Shown here: in pieces, positions 14,501-26,109 of the stretch | How the letters are laid out: each line of letters begins with the position of its first letter | Numbering within the stretch: the stretch's first letter is position 1 | Source: Channa striata | Taxonomy: Eukaryota; Chordata; Actinopteri; Anabantiformes; Channidae | Length of the DNA: 64,000 nt | NCBI GenBank assembly: GCA_033026295.1 | Contig: CM065170.1 | Span: 11,996,040 to 12,060,039 of the forward strand | Direction of reading: 5' to 3' | The notes under the pieces: generated by a model | The model's database searches: none | What the model was told of the DNA's origin: nothing | Seen by the model: only the letters and a program-made list of their open reading frames with translations | Made by a program: the position numbers and the translations under genes

Positions 14501-17500
14501 ACTGCAGCGAGTGTGAGAGAGAGAGAATTTGTTTCAGTACCGTTGTTTTTGGTGTTGTGAGGAGATTTTGGCTGGTCCACACAACTTCAATAGCTTTCTT
14601 GAGGGCTTTCTGGGTTTTAAAGTCAGGGTTATAATTTGGTTTAGGTTAGGGGTTAGGGGAAGGGTTCGGGTTAGGCATTCAGTTTTGATTGTTAGGGTTA
14701 GGGTAAGGGGCTAGTGATTGTATTATGTCACTATCCTTACAAGCAGAGACAAATGTGTGTGTGTTGTTTGTGTGTACCACCTTGCAAGCACCAGCTGCCA
14801 GTTGATCTGTTTGTTTGCCAGGCGGATAAGACCAGGGGGCAGAGACGAGCTGTTGGGGCTGAGGTTTAAGGAATGAAACAAAGAGAACAACCAAAAGGGT
14901 AACACATTTAAAAGGGTTGATAACTGCAGTAACAGCTGAACTCAAAAACTTATTCATCTCCTTTCTGGGGTTCCTTTTAAATAGCAGTAAATGCTTCTCA
15001 CAAAGACTTTTCCTTAAGATTTTTTTCCCCCAAGAAAAAAAAAAACAACAAAGAGAAAGTGCAGGATCAATTTTTTTTGTTTTGTTTCCATTAGTCTCAG
15101 TAATACTTTCAGATCTTGTTTTTTTCCCTCATCAATATCAAATAAATTTAGCTCAGGCACATAAGCAATATCATCTCACAGTAGTTCTTAGTCTTTACAC
15201 TTTGTGGTTTTTTCCACTGTAATTTATTTTGGGGGCAGACACATTAATTTAATATTTTATCACCACTTGAACTGCATCATCTCTTTCTTTGAGGGGGTCC
15301 AACAAAGAACACAAAAGTAATAATCTCTATAATCAACAATGTCTGCTGTAACAGGATCTGTGACATTTGTTTTTTAACTTGTAAATCAATTATTTGACTA
15401 ATACAGGGGTCGGCAACCTTTAACACTCAAAGAGCCATTTGGACCTGTTTCACACAGAAAAGAAAAGACTTTTGCACATAAAATTGAAGATAACACTCCA
15501 CATAGGATTTTTTTATTTTTATGCTGTGTATAAAAAAACTATAGTGTGTTGCATTTATGACCAATGAACAGCTACAGAGAAAACGCAATTTTATTTCTGC
15601 ATGCAACAAACAAAAAATGCTGTCGGTTTCTGTGCACAGTCATCATTCTATCCCACACACTCAGCTTTCAACCTGATTAAAAAAGGACTATTTCACTGAA
15701 CAATGTAAAATATATATTTGCAAAATAATAGACAATTAAAATATTTATTTTACTTGGTTAATTGGATTTTTGCCCCTAAACCTCAGCGCACAACGTCTGC
15801 ACATCAGGGCTGTAAGACGTCACCTTCATGTAAGCAGTCTGTGAGGCGTGAACAATGTATGTTTTTAATATAGTTTATGTTGGAGAAGACATGCTCACAG
15901 ACAGGGGTGCAAATGCATACTTTTTCATGTTCATATAAGCATCAGGAATGGCATTCCATGTTTTAAACGCAAGTTTGTCCAGTTTGAAAAGATTTTCAAT
16001 ATACCTCCATTTGGGACTCTGAGCAAGAATACCTTGTGATGGGCAACATCTTCAAGATCAGCTGTCAAGCGTTTGAACTTGGACACCCATATATCTTTTT
16101 TGGCTATGTCGGGAAGTTCCATCTCAAGATCGGGTTGACTTACAAGTGCAAGTGCAGTTATATTCAACAGGGATGGATCGATGGTCAGGGGAGTGACAGC
16201 GCGGGATAATGGGTTTTTTACCCTCTAAACTCACAGAATCGTTTCCTAAATGATGTTTGAAATGTGGTGATTGCAGACTGCAAAACCACAGGGATCCAAG
16301 GCCGAGGGATGAAAGAGCCACATGCAGCTCTGGAGCTGCAGTTTGCCGACCCCTGGACTAATTCAACTTATTGAGGTGTCTATTTATATTTGACATATTA
16401 TTGTTGCAAAAAAATTGGCAAAAACATCTGTTATCCCCTTTTGCTTAATAAAATCAAATAAAAATTTTGGATCAAATAAAAGGGAAAGAGAGCTGAGAAA
16501 GAGCATGTGTAAAGGAGTTCTTAAATATTTAACAAGGTTATTGGTGATGGTTGCTAACCACCCACTGATATAATAAGTAGGCCCCAATGCCACAGAGCAC
16601 TACTAAACCAATGGTGGGCCACTGCAAGCCATCTGTTCACATTTTTCATCCAAAATATGTAATAATAGCAGTGAAAAAGGCCAGTATTTTCAGATTTAGA
16701 CTGAAGAAAGTAAGCTTTATAAAAAATAAATCTTTAAAAAAGGGGCTGAATCTAAAAATTCAATATATTTACTTTCAACTGGTAAAAACCTATGATGGCA
16801 ACCTAGTTGACAAATGACAAAACACCTGTCTGACCAACTGTGTTTGACAGTTTCTTGACCAATTGCAAATGACAGCACAGGCACCCCGCATCTGTAATTT
16901 AATTTAGTAATACCTCTTAATCTATGCCAAAAATGCTCCTGGAACTTGTCTACAAAGCAGGCAGAGGACAGTGGAAACAAAAGCACAACCCTGGACAAGG
17001 TTTACAATTTTGGTTATGAGTAAATTCTTGCCGTTAAAAAGCCTAATTGTGAAACATTGAAATGTAACTCTCAGCAATATTCAAGAACTACTTTGTAAAT
17101 ATACAGATGACCCAGCAAACAAAGTGGCTAAAAAGAACAACACCAAGGGACAAAAGGCTGTCAACAAAACTATTTGCTATAAAGCATGATTTCAAAAGAT
17201 TTCTGAAGTTTAAAGTGTTTTCCCAAGGTTCTATTGCTATTTTTATATAGGTTATATATTTTAGAATGTGTTATTTAGACTTTATTTCACAAACAAACCT
17301 GCATTTAGAAAGTAGATCGATAAACTTACCTGTACCACAAATAGTGCAGGATTAGGCGGAATGGGCCTGTAGAAAATACATCACAGTTAGATTTATAACT
17401 TTGGTAGATGTTGTTGTTGATCAGTATAGTGAATATTATTGTCATATATTCAGAACCTTTGTTAAAATAAGTGGATTGTTTGGACTGTATGAGATATTCA

Positions 17501-18287
17501 AGGTTCAACTCAAGGACATACTGAAAATTTGTCTCTTTACCCACATCCAGGCAAAAATTATTATAGAAATTATTTTTTCTGTACAATTCTTAGAGGAAAA
17601 AAAAATTCAGTTTTGCTAGCCATTCCAGCAAAATAGTGAGATAGATATTTTAAGTGATGCTGTTATGTCGTCCAAGCTTTTTAATTAGAGAAATCTCAAA
17701 AAACGGTTTTGTCCATAGTGTGGCTAAAAAAAATTGATTTCCTGAGCAAAACTTACCTGTCACTGCTTTGGCAATGAGTGAAGAACTGTGCTCCTTGCTG
17801 CCTCGCAGCTGAAAGCGTTAGAGATAAGGTATAAAGTATAATATTAAGAAAAAGGTCAGCGTTTCAGACATCTTTATCCTTCTGTATTGGTAAAGTGACA
17901 GAGCAATTCTACGTTAGACTAGCTAAAAAAGAAAAATATGTAAAATGAGATGTAAAATGAGACAATCTGCCGGATTAATGTTCTGCAAAACACCAGCTCC
18001 ACTCGCCACCATGTGAGAGGAGTGTTTCAGTGAGTGGGTCTGACAGTCGCTGTGGGTTTGCTACGTGGCTTTGAGCGGCTGACACTAGGAAAGTGCCGCA
18101 GAGTTCACCTTAGGCGGTCGTTTTTATAAAGAAATGCCCAACACAAGACATACACGGGAGGCTCAAAATGAACACAAGTGCAAGTCTGACTAACCTGAGT
18201 GTCCGCCTCTGGTGGCCATTCCGTAATAACAAGTAAATCATATAAAATGTTTTCATCTTCGCCTTCTATTAGACTTTCTTCGGCCAT
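1..18287 (-). CDS. nbas: NBAS (neuroblastoma-amplified sequence), 5' part, gene continues past the left edge
   Basis: NBAS is a subunit of the NRZ/Syntaxin-18 tethering complex in Golgi-to-ER transport and also acts in nonsense-mediated mRNA decay. Fifteen minus-strand exons are visible, in transcription order: 18195-18287, 17757-17808, 17330-17366, 14781-14858, 13895-13942, 12764-12807, 9084-9217, 7585-7718, 4777-4875, 2918-3056, 2761-2820, 2507-2635, 2015-2078, 1340-1533, and 1-40 (cut by the window). All phases join, giving about 448 codons. Recognised segments include ILYDLLVITEWPPE near the start, LANKQINWQLVLA, PQWRRVAWSHDCTLLAYA, GLIFLEYTASAQWSAELL, HYSHGITSAIYHPGHR, LLGKSCEWFEPSP and CEVKLAHKRGRLE, all collinear with human NBAS and forming its N-terminal WD/beta-propeller region. 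The start at 18287 gives MAEESLIEGED, shorter than the human N-terminus. Exon 11 (2761-2820) ends at a non-consensus GTTGTA donor and is the least certain exon. Introns are large and hold several transposon relics. Confidence 0.95.
5496..5524 (+). repeat. (CA)n microsatellite
   Basis: A CA tract of about 14 units in the nbas intron between exons 8 and 9. Confidence 0.9.
6265..6678. mobile_element. Nonautonomous DNA transposon with terminal inverted repeats (in an nbas intron)
   Basis: The left end TACCGTAAATTCTGGACTAT and the right end (ATAGTCCGGAAAATACGGTA) are imperfect inverted repeats over about 28 bases. Internal sequence repeats the 'ACTATAAGCCGC' and 'AAAGCCGCAT' words. No transposase-like ORF is present in 414 bp, so it is a MITE-type element. 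Repeats with this kind of end are widespread in fish; the superfamily is not assigned with confidence. Target-site duplication is not clear (TGTAA lies near both ends). Confidence 0.75.
7720..12763. other. nbas intronic DNA with long purine-rich runs
   Basis: Besides exon 7 (9084-9217), long A/G-rich stretches on the plus strand (about 7,900-8,600 and 10,150-10,270) form strand-asymmetric DNA. Long minus-strand ORFs here, up to 190 codons at 10776-11348, are products of this composition. No gene homology was seen. Confidence 0.6.
14141..14162 (+). repeat. (GT)n microsatellite
   Basis: A pure GT tract of 11 units in an nbas intron. Confidence 0.9.
14528..14725 (+). repeat. Dispersed repeat with GGTTAGGG-like interior
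   Basis: Begins 'gtttcagtaccgttgttttt', passes 'ttttggctggtccacacaac' and ends in irregular TTAGGG-like words. The TTAGGG words are degenerate and intronic, so this is not a telomere. The reverse complement of the same repeat is at 49905-50125. Confidence 0.6.
15404..16355 (-). mobile_element. hAT-superfamily transposon relic with decayed transposase C-terminus
   Basis: The ends CAGGGGTCGGCAA and TTGCCGACCCCTG are inverted repeats, flanked by 8-bp near-identical sites (GACTAATA at 15396-15403, GACTAATT at 16356-16363), the hAT signature. On the minus strand, pieces of a hAT transposase C-terminus are readable across frames: LEMELPDIAKKDIWVSKFK, WNAIPDAYMNMKKYAFAP, SNINYIKNIHCSRLTD and PDVQTLCAEV. 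The last pieces belong to the hAT dimerisation region. Frameshifts break it and the N-terminal half is absent, so it is inactive. It sits in the intron between nbas exons 3 and 4. Confidence 0.85.
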
Positions 18288-18604
18288 GTTTACCAGCTGT
18301 CAGACGTCTACGGCGGTTAGCAGGGGACAAAATACGTCCGTCAAGCGCGTTTTGAAAAACTTCGCAAGTCGCGCAGGACAGGCGAAATAACAGAAAAGTC
18401 GCATACTATGATATAATATTAACCTAAAATTTTGTGTTTTGCCAAATAGCTCCACAAACGAAGCAATTAGTCGAGTTTTTAGTATTTTTACGATTTATTT
18501 CACTATCCGGAACCAATATCGTAAAGCTCCGCGGATTGTCGACTTACCACGTTGCATCGTACATCCGGTTGTGTTGCACCTGGGTTGAACTCGTATCAGC
18601 GATA
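18288..18604. promoter_or_regulatory. Head-to-head (bidirectional) nbas/ddx1 promoter region
   Basis: Only 317 bp separate the start codons of nbas (minus) and ddx1 (plus), so both 5' UTRs and the core promoter lie here. Visible motifs are CCGGAA directly followed by CCAAT at 18507-18517 and a second ETS-type CCGG core at 18561-18569. ETS/GABP and CCAAT (NF-Y) sites without a clear TATA box are usual for divergent housekeeping promoters. Shared regulation is an inference; no start site can be read from sequence alone. Confidence 0.7.
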
Positions 18605-21600
18605 ATGGCAGCGTTTTCTGGTAAGACTGTATTTTTGGACTTATGTATGTCGATGTCGCCTTTGGATTATTATTTTATCAAAAGGAGACCTCGTTTAAAA
18701 GTCATACACGCACACTGAATGATAAATCTGTCTTGACACACAGAAATGGGGGTTATGCCTGAAATCGCGCAGGCTGTGGAGGAGATGGACTGGCTGTAAG
18801 TCCTGGGCGGCTTTCTTGACGTCCACATCCATATGAACGATTCATGTCTGCCATGTTGTTATTCATGTCCATCCATATTGTTGTTATGTGGCGCTGGTAG
18901 CCTAACAGGTTTCTGAATCATTCATTTCCAGGCTGCCTACTGACATCCAGGCAGAGTCTATCCCCCTTATTCTTGGTGGAGGGGACGTGCTTATGGTAAG
19001 TTGGCTTCTTTATCTTACATCCAAACTTTGCCCTCAGCTGCAAGTTTTACATCTTCTTATCTTTTTTTTTTTTTGTAGGCAGCAGAAACTGGCAGTGGTA
19101 AAACAGGAGTAAGTATTTTAGATCAACCTGATTTTGAAATTGAACTTCATCTCTGCAGGCTGCTTATAATTTGGCTTTTAAAATCATTTCAATAACTGGT
19201 CGTGTGGCTTTTAAAAGCTGATTTATAATATTTGCCATTTTCAGGCTTTCAGTATCCCAGTGATCCAGATTGTCTATGAGACTCTGAAGGATCAGCAGGA
19301 GGGAAAGAAGGGAAGGGCCTCTATTAAGACTGGAGGAGCTAGTGAGTACATCTTAATATGTGTGCTTAATAAGATAACATATGTACATAATACGGTGTCT
19401 TAAAATGTATCAACTAATTTGATTCTTCTTTGTCTCAGTTTTCAACAGCTGGCAGATGAATCCTTACGACCGCAGTCCTGCCTTTGGTATGAGCAATAAA
19501 AAAGCTTTACTAATGAGACTTCCCAGCGTTTGAATACCTATTCCAGTTTCCTTCTTTGTTGTCCCCTTCTAATTGTCACTCTTGTTGTTACCTGTAAAGC
19601 AATGGGTCCAGATAATCTGTGCTGCCAGAGCAGAGAATTCAAAGAGTGGCACGGCTGTCGCTCTACAAGAGGTGTCACTAAAGGTGTGTAGTGTATATAA
19701 AATACTTGATTAAGATGCACGCAAAGACTGTAAATGTGAAATTCACAAGATATTTCTTTCTCAGAACTGTAAACATGAAAATGTGTGTTTTTGTTTGCAA
19801 ACGTCACCAGTCCTTGTCCATTTGTTTCTGTGCCCAGGGAAATACTATTATGAAGTGACCTGCCATGATCAGGGTCTGTGCCGTGTAGGCTGGTCCACCA
19901 GTCAGGCAGCACTGGACTTAGGTATGCTCTTTTACAGTTTCAAAATAAACAGTTTAAATAGAACAATAATTCAACCCTGACTTAATTTTTTGTTTTCAAA
20001 ATTCTTTTACAGGAACTGACAAATATGGTTTTGGTTTTGGAGGGACAGGAAAGAAATCTAACAACAAGCAGTTTGACAGCTACGGAGAGGTAAACGTTGG
20101 TAAATGACCGTGGTATTTAGTAATTACAATTGTGAGTATAATTTTCAACTGTGTATTCTATTTTTCTTCACAGGAGTTTACCATGCATGACACTATTGGA
20201 TGTTACTTGGACCTAGAAAAAGGCCAAATTTCCTTCTCTAAAAATGGTGTGGTCTAATAGTCCTTTTCATGATGATGATTGTGGTAAATATAAAAGTTGC
20301 TTACATGGTTTCTTTTTTTGTCGCCCAGGGAATGAGCTGGGTTTGGCTTTTGAGATCCCCCAAAATCTGAGGAATCAGCCTTTCTTTGCTTCCTGTGTCC
20401 TCAAGGTAACCTCAGTGACCATCACAGATTAACAGAAGGAGCAAACCAGCAGATGCTAGATTTAACTATAGTACATGTTGCTGTTTTACTTGTTTTCCAG
20501 AATGCAGAGCTTAAGTTCAACTTTGGAGGAGAAGAATTTAAAAATCCACCAAAGGGTGGTTTTGTTGCTCTAGATAAAGCACCCGAGGTCACACAGTGAA
20601 ATCTTCACAGACAGGTGTGTGGATTCAACTTAAAAGTTCAGGTGTATAGAGACAATGTACTAACAAGAGACACAAATACATACTGTTTGTAGTTATAAGA
20701 TTAAAAAAGTTATAAAAAGTATATTTTTGTGTGTTCCTCAAAATTTGGCTTCAGGTGCTGTATGGATACGTTTTGCAATAAAAACACATATTTTATTGTG
20801 AAATGGCTTAATTTGGCAAAAAAGCACAGTGCTCATAAAGTTACTAATTCCTTTGTTGAGTGGCTGTCCTTTGTCTTTCTCTGCAGGCAGCGCTAAAGTC
20901 AGTCAGGTGAAACCGTCATCCAATGCACCCAAAGCCCTGATCATTGAGCCTTCTAAGGAACTAGCTGAGCAGACTCTGAACAACGTCAAACATTTTAAAA
21001 AATATGTAGATAACCCCAAACTCAGGTAGACTGCACTGTGCTGCTGTTGAAAATGACACAAACCATATACTGTTTTTTGTTTTTTTTTTTAAGAAAATGT
21101 AGGTGCACACTTCAGAAAACCAGTTAAAATGTTCCTACTGCACATTTGTGTTTTTATTTTTCTGTTCTGTTTGCTTTTCACACTGTATTTGTAATACTGA
21201 CTTGGGACCAGTAGATGGAGCCAATGCTCAAGGAAAAAGTGTGGGCTTTGGTGTCTAATTTCTTAATCTGTCACTGCAGGGAGCTACTGGTAATTGGAGG
21301 TGTGGCTGCCAAGGAGCAGCTGGCTACCCTTGAGCAGGGGGTATGTTGCAACCCAGTTTTCAAAAGAGAAAATGAAGAGATAATTTTTTTCCATGAAATA
21401 TTATCTTTTCTTTGTTGCTCCTTATCTATCTTTTCCACCCTCTATGTGTCATCCTTGCTTTGCGGTTTATCAGGTTGACATTGTGGTGGGAACACCTGGA
21501 AGACTGGACGACCTCATATCCACTGGAAAACTCAGCCTCTCCCAAGTTCGCTTTCTGGTCCTGGATGAGTGTGTATGTTGAACATTTCTAAAACACTCAT

Positions 21601-24600
21601 TATTACATTATTATTAAATCAGAAGCATGGATTGTCTGCAGTCTAGAATATACAAATGCTGGTTACTTTGTAGATTAAAGCTATCCTCTGACACAATCTA
21701 TTTGTTTGGTGTCTCAGGATGGCCTCCTATCAGCTGGCTATACAGACTTCATCAACAGAATCCACAACCAAATCCCACAGATCACCTCGGATGGCAAGAG
21801 ACTGCAGGTAACACTTAAGTAAAACTGCAATATACTAACCATTTTATTGACATGGTAATAATGATTTACACAGCAGTATAGGCACAAATACACGAAAACA
21901 GCTGATAGAAACAGAAGTACAGATCAATAATGTTTGAACAATGTTCTTTGCTGCACTCTAGCTAACAAAGCAAAGTTTGCATTACACAAAATGTGCTTCA
22001 GTTTCATGAGGAAAGGTGGTTTCACATTGACAAAGTGCATTAAAAGTTTTTCATATTTCCCAGGTGATTGTGTGCTCAGCTACTTTGCATTCGTTTGATG
22101 TGAAGAAGTTGTCTGAACGGATCATGCACTTTCCGACATGGGTGGACCTGAAAGGAGAAGACTCTGTTCCTGAGACTGTCCATCATGTGGTGGTGCCTGT
22201 CAATCCTAAGACTGACCGTCTCTGGGAGCGCCTGGGCAAGAACCACATTAAGGTTAGTAACACACTAACATGAAAAAAGTAGAATTAAAATCAAATTTTA
22301 AATAAAATGAACAACTTTTAACTCACTTGAAAGAAATTATTTCTAAGTTTGTAGGATGTTGTCACTTCTTTCTCTCACTTTAGATAAATGTGTTGACAGA
22401 GCTTTTTTCTTTATTGATCCTTTTTTCTGTGCATAGACTGATGAAGTCCATGCCAAAGATAACACAAGACCAGGAGGCAATTCTGCAGGTAAGATCAATA
22501 AGCAGCAGATTTTATCACTCTTATCACTTCATAATGTGTCAGCTCAACAACAGCTTTGATGAGATGACCCTCAAGAAAGTTTTAAAATTTATATAAATGT
22601 GCATTTTAGAAATGTGGTCCGAAGCCATCAAGGTGCTCAAAGGCGAGTACGCAGTGAGGGCCATCAAAGAGCACAAGATGGACCAGGCCATAATCTTCTG
22701 TCGCACCAAGATCGACTGTGACAACATGGAGCAGTACTTCATCCAGCAAGGGGGAGGTAGGAGACGTCACTGCCACTTAGGTTACAGTTTTTGGTCATGA
22801 CAAAGTGGGACCATCCCACCACACATACATGGAAAGAATGAAATTATGAGATAGAATTCTAAACAAATTATGAGTTTAGAATTCTGACACACTCAGTGTT
22901 GGTCTCTTTGCTTTAGGTCCAGATAGCAAAAGCCACCAGTTTTCTTGTGTCTGCCTCCACGGTGATCGCAAGCCCAATGAGCGGAAAAATAACTTGGAGC
23001 GTTTCAAGGTAGAAGAACAAAAACTTAACACTGCTTTATGACACTGAAAAACCATTTATACAGTATTTTAAAATTGTTGTTTTTTTAGAGAAAAGAAGTG
23101 AGACTTTTGATCTGCACAGATGTTGCTGCCAGAGGAATTGATATCCATGGAGTTCCTTATGGTAAGAAAAATTATTAATACATATTAACTACATTAACAT
23201 TTTCACTGATAATTTGTTAGTGTTTATTAAAGAACACTTTGCTGTATTTTACCTATAAATGTCAATTTTCTGGAAAAAACTTTTATACAAGTTTCTTCTT
23301 ATTTTTTCTCCAGTGATTAACGTCACCTTACCTGATGAGAAGCAGAACTACGTCCACCGTATTGGCAGAGTTGGAAGAGCCGAAAGGTTAGTACTAACAT
23401 ATTTCATTATATTTGTATGTTTTATTTTTTTAGATGATCATTTTTGTTTTGGATAGTCAGATTAAAAATCTCAAACCATCCTAACTGCATGTGATAAACA
23501 TGTCTCCTCACAGTAAAACTTGCTGAAAGGCGTTGCCCATACAGGTAACATTTTGTTATCTTTATCTTGCAGAATGGGTTTGGCCATTTCCCTGGTTGCT
23601 ATGGAGAAAGAGAAGGTAAGCTGAATGACAGAAATACACTGATAATTCAATGTAATTATTTTGAAGCTCGTTCATCTTTCTATGCGTGCAGGTTTGGTAC
23701 CATGTTTGTGCAAACCGAGGCAGAGGCTGCTATAACACCCGACTGAAGGAGGATGGAGGGTGCACCATCTGGTACAATGAGAAAGAGGTGAACAAAGACA
23801 GACACAAACCTAATCACACTGAGGCGGCAAACGAAATTTGCTGTTTGAAATATGACATTATATTTGATTCAACTCAGGGCTTTCTAAGTAATTTGATAAA
23901 GCAGCATATTTGGGAATTTGTCATCCTGTCGCAAAAGCCACCCTTGGGTTTTGAGGGTGTGTCAGGCGAATAATCTAAGGCATTCATGCTGAAACTCTGC
24001 TGGGCTGTAAACTGTCTTTTACTTTTGTTCGTTAGTTTTTTGTTTCTCAAGCTTGGAAGCATGATGGTGGAGGGGTTAGCGGTGAAACCTTACAGCCAGA
24101 AGGTTGTGGGTTTGCGTCCCCAACTGACCGTGGCCTTTGTGTGTGGAGGTGCATGTTCTCCCTGTGCTTGTGTGGGTTTGCTCTGGGTACTCTGTTGGTG
24201 ATTTTAAATTGTAGGTGTGAATAGTTGCCTCTGTGTTGTCCCTGGTGACACATCCAGGGTGTAAACCCCTTCTCGCCCAATGAGATCTGGGATGAGCTCT
24301 AGCTACCCTGTGACCCTAAACATAATATGAGATTACAGAAAATAGATCAATGGAAAGCTTAAGTTTTTTTTGTTGTTGCTGTGACAGCACAACATCTTTT
24401 CACATAAGCTCTTAATCCTGTTTGTGCTCTTTTTTTTTGTCCTTTTGATCATAGCTACTATCAGAAATTGAGGAGCATCTGAAGTGTACCATCACCCAGT
24501 GTGAGGCAGACATCAAAGTACCTGTAGATGAATTTGATGGAAAGGTTACTTACGGTCAGCGCAGAGCATTGGGAGGTATGTAAACTTCTCTTTACGTGAC

Positions 24601-24893
24601 TCCACTAATAAAGCAGCAACTGATCTTAGTTTAAAATCTATAATTGTTACCTTTTTGGCCATGGACATAATAGTTTGACAAGGCAGTTAATATGATAGTA
24701 TATAGCTTGTGTAATTAGCTTTTGTGTTAAGGTTGACCACCACACATGTTTCTTTGGCCTAGGTGGCAACTACAAAGGTCACGTGGACGTTCTGGCCCCA
24801 ACAGTCCAGGAGCTGGCTAGCCTTGAGAGAGAAGCCCAGACGTCCTTTCTCCATCTGGGATATATGTCAAACCAGCTTTTCAGAGCTTTCTGA
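18605..24893 (+). CDS. ddx1: ATP-dependent RNA helicase DDX1 (frame broken by one base in exon 12)
   Basis: DDX1 is a DEAD-box RNA helicase of tRNA-ligase and RNA 3'-processing complexes. Coding exons: 18605-18620, 18744-18795, 18932-18995, 19079-19108, 19245-19341, 19439-19486, 19600-19683, 19838-19921, 20013-20089, 20174-20246, 20329-20405, 20501-20614, 20887-21025, 21280-21340, 21474-21572, 21718-21807, 22064-22252, 22437-22488, 22610-22756, 22917-23008, 23089-23161, 23314-23386, 23573-23615, 23692-23787, 24455-24575, 24763-24893. Motif I is AAETGSGKTG; the family's SPRY insertion (about residues 70-247, e.g. YYEVTCHDQGLCRVGW, TMHDTIGCYLDLEKGQ) follows it; then PSKELAEQT, GTPGRLDD, SAT, IIFCRT, TDVAARGID and HRIGRVGRAER. 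The protein ends SNQLFRAF. Summed exons are one base short of 741 codons: the frame is lost at about 20587, giving TGA at 20597-20599. With one base restored the length equals human DDX1 (740 aa). Motif II reads DECD. Confidence 0.97.
24051..24350 (+). repeat. Interspersed teleost repeat, plus orientation
   Basis: Contains the recognisable words 'cagaaggttgtgggttt', 'gtgcatgttctccctgtg', 'acacatccagggtgtaaac' and 'gggatgagctctagctaccc', a dispersed repeat common in ray-finned fish introns. It lies in the ddx1 intron between exons 24 and 25. A relative in the opposite orientation is at 39070-39256. Confidence 0.65.
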
Positions 24894-25317
24894 AAAAACC
24901 CATGTACTACCATACTGTAGACTGCTTATACAAATACAAGGCAAAACAGTACATTTACATTATAGGCTTTATGGAATAGAGCAGCAGTGTGCACTTTTGT
25001 TTTCCTAAGTTATGATTTTCTGACTTGAAATAGATATTAAAATGTCAAAATCCCAAAATGGTTATCCCAGACGCAGATGTGTGATTGTCAAAAAGCACCC
25101 AGCATGTGGGCTTTTTGCGGCTGTTGCCCTCTTTACTTTCAGAGACCCTTCTTTTCGGCCTGCTAGCAGAACATGGTGCCTGACAGATAAAGTTAACACT
25201 ACTGCAAAGCTTAATTTGGTGGAGTCTGTGTTTTGTTTTCTGATTTGATATAGCTGAATTAAATATTCCCTACAAAGTAATTGGCTAAAAAGTATATTTT
25301 TATGTTTCCTTTTCTGA

Positions 25318-25323
25318 AATAAA
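25318..25323 (+). terminator. ddx1 polyadenylation signal (AATAAA)
   Basis: This is a canonical AATAAA about 425 bases after the ddx1 stop codon. The A/T-rich sequence between fits a 3' UTR. No closer canonical signal was noticed, but alternative signals are not excluded. Confidence 0.55.
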
Positions 25324-26109
25324 CTAGTTGCATGTTCAGATTGGTTTAATTTTCTTACATGAACTCCTCTAAAAGAAGAGGATTTATGTTACCTGTGTTG
25401 CTGAATTCATTCAATTTGTGTTAAGGGATTTGGTAATTTACAATGAATCTAAGGGACATCAAGAAAAATGGAACAAATAGCTTTTTATTATTGTTAAAAA
25501 CTGTTCTGTGTATGTCTGAACAATAACTTTCAAATGACTGCACACCATTATTTTCCTTTTAAAATACTCCATCTCTTACCGCTACACACCTTTCTGTTTA
25601 ATCATGGTGCAGATTGTTACTTATCTAAAGTAGAAATATTAGCCACAGCAAAGCCACAAGGCGACCACAACAAAGGAGGAGAGGAAGTTATCCTCCTTTT
25701 TCAAAATATAGTTATAAACCTGTAAAATCTTGATGGATGAAGCCCCAGCAGCAACTGTAGGAACTGCTTTAAACAAAAGGGAAAGCTCCTGGACTGGAAT
25801 AAAGCCCAACCGTGCACTAAGTTGATGATACAGATACAGCATTGTGAATTTAAACTTTATTTAACTTCACAACTTATTTTAGGGTTTTTCTTCTCACCAT
25901 GTCATTTCTTCTAATTTTCTTTTGTGAAAAGTTTCTGTCTTCAGGAAGTGGGCATGTCAATAAAATTACCTAATGTCTACATTAAATGATTGATTATTTA
26001 ACGAGGGTGGATTTTAGCAACTGTGCACCTCAGATTTTATACCCTCCCCCAAAAAATACCAGTCACAAATCTTACTTTTGTTTATTTACTTTTAAGTCTT
26101 ACTTTTATT

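Noticed and set aside
14640..14710. Interstitial telomere repeat
   Set aside because: TTAGGG-like words are irregular and belong to a dispersed repeat with a second copy at 49905-50125.
19538..19912. 124-codon minus-strand ORF in ddx1
   Set aside because: Antisense across two real ddx1 exons and an intron; no independent support.
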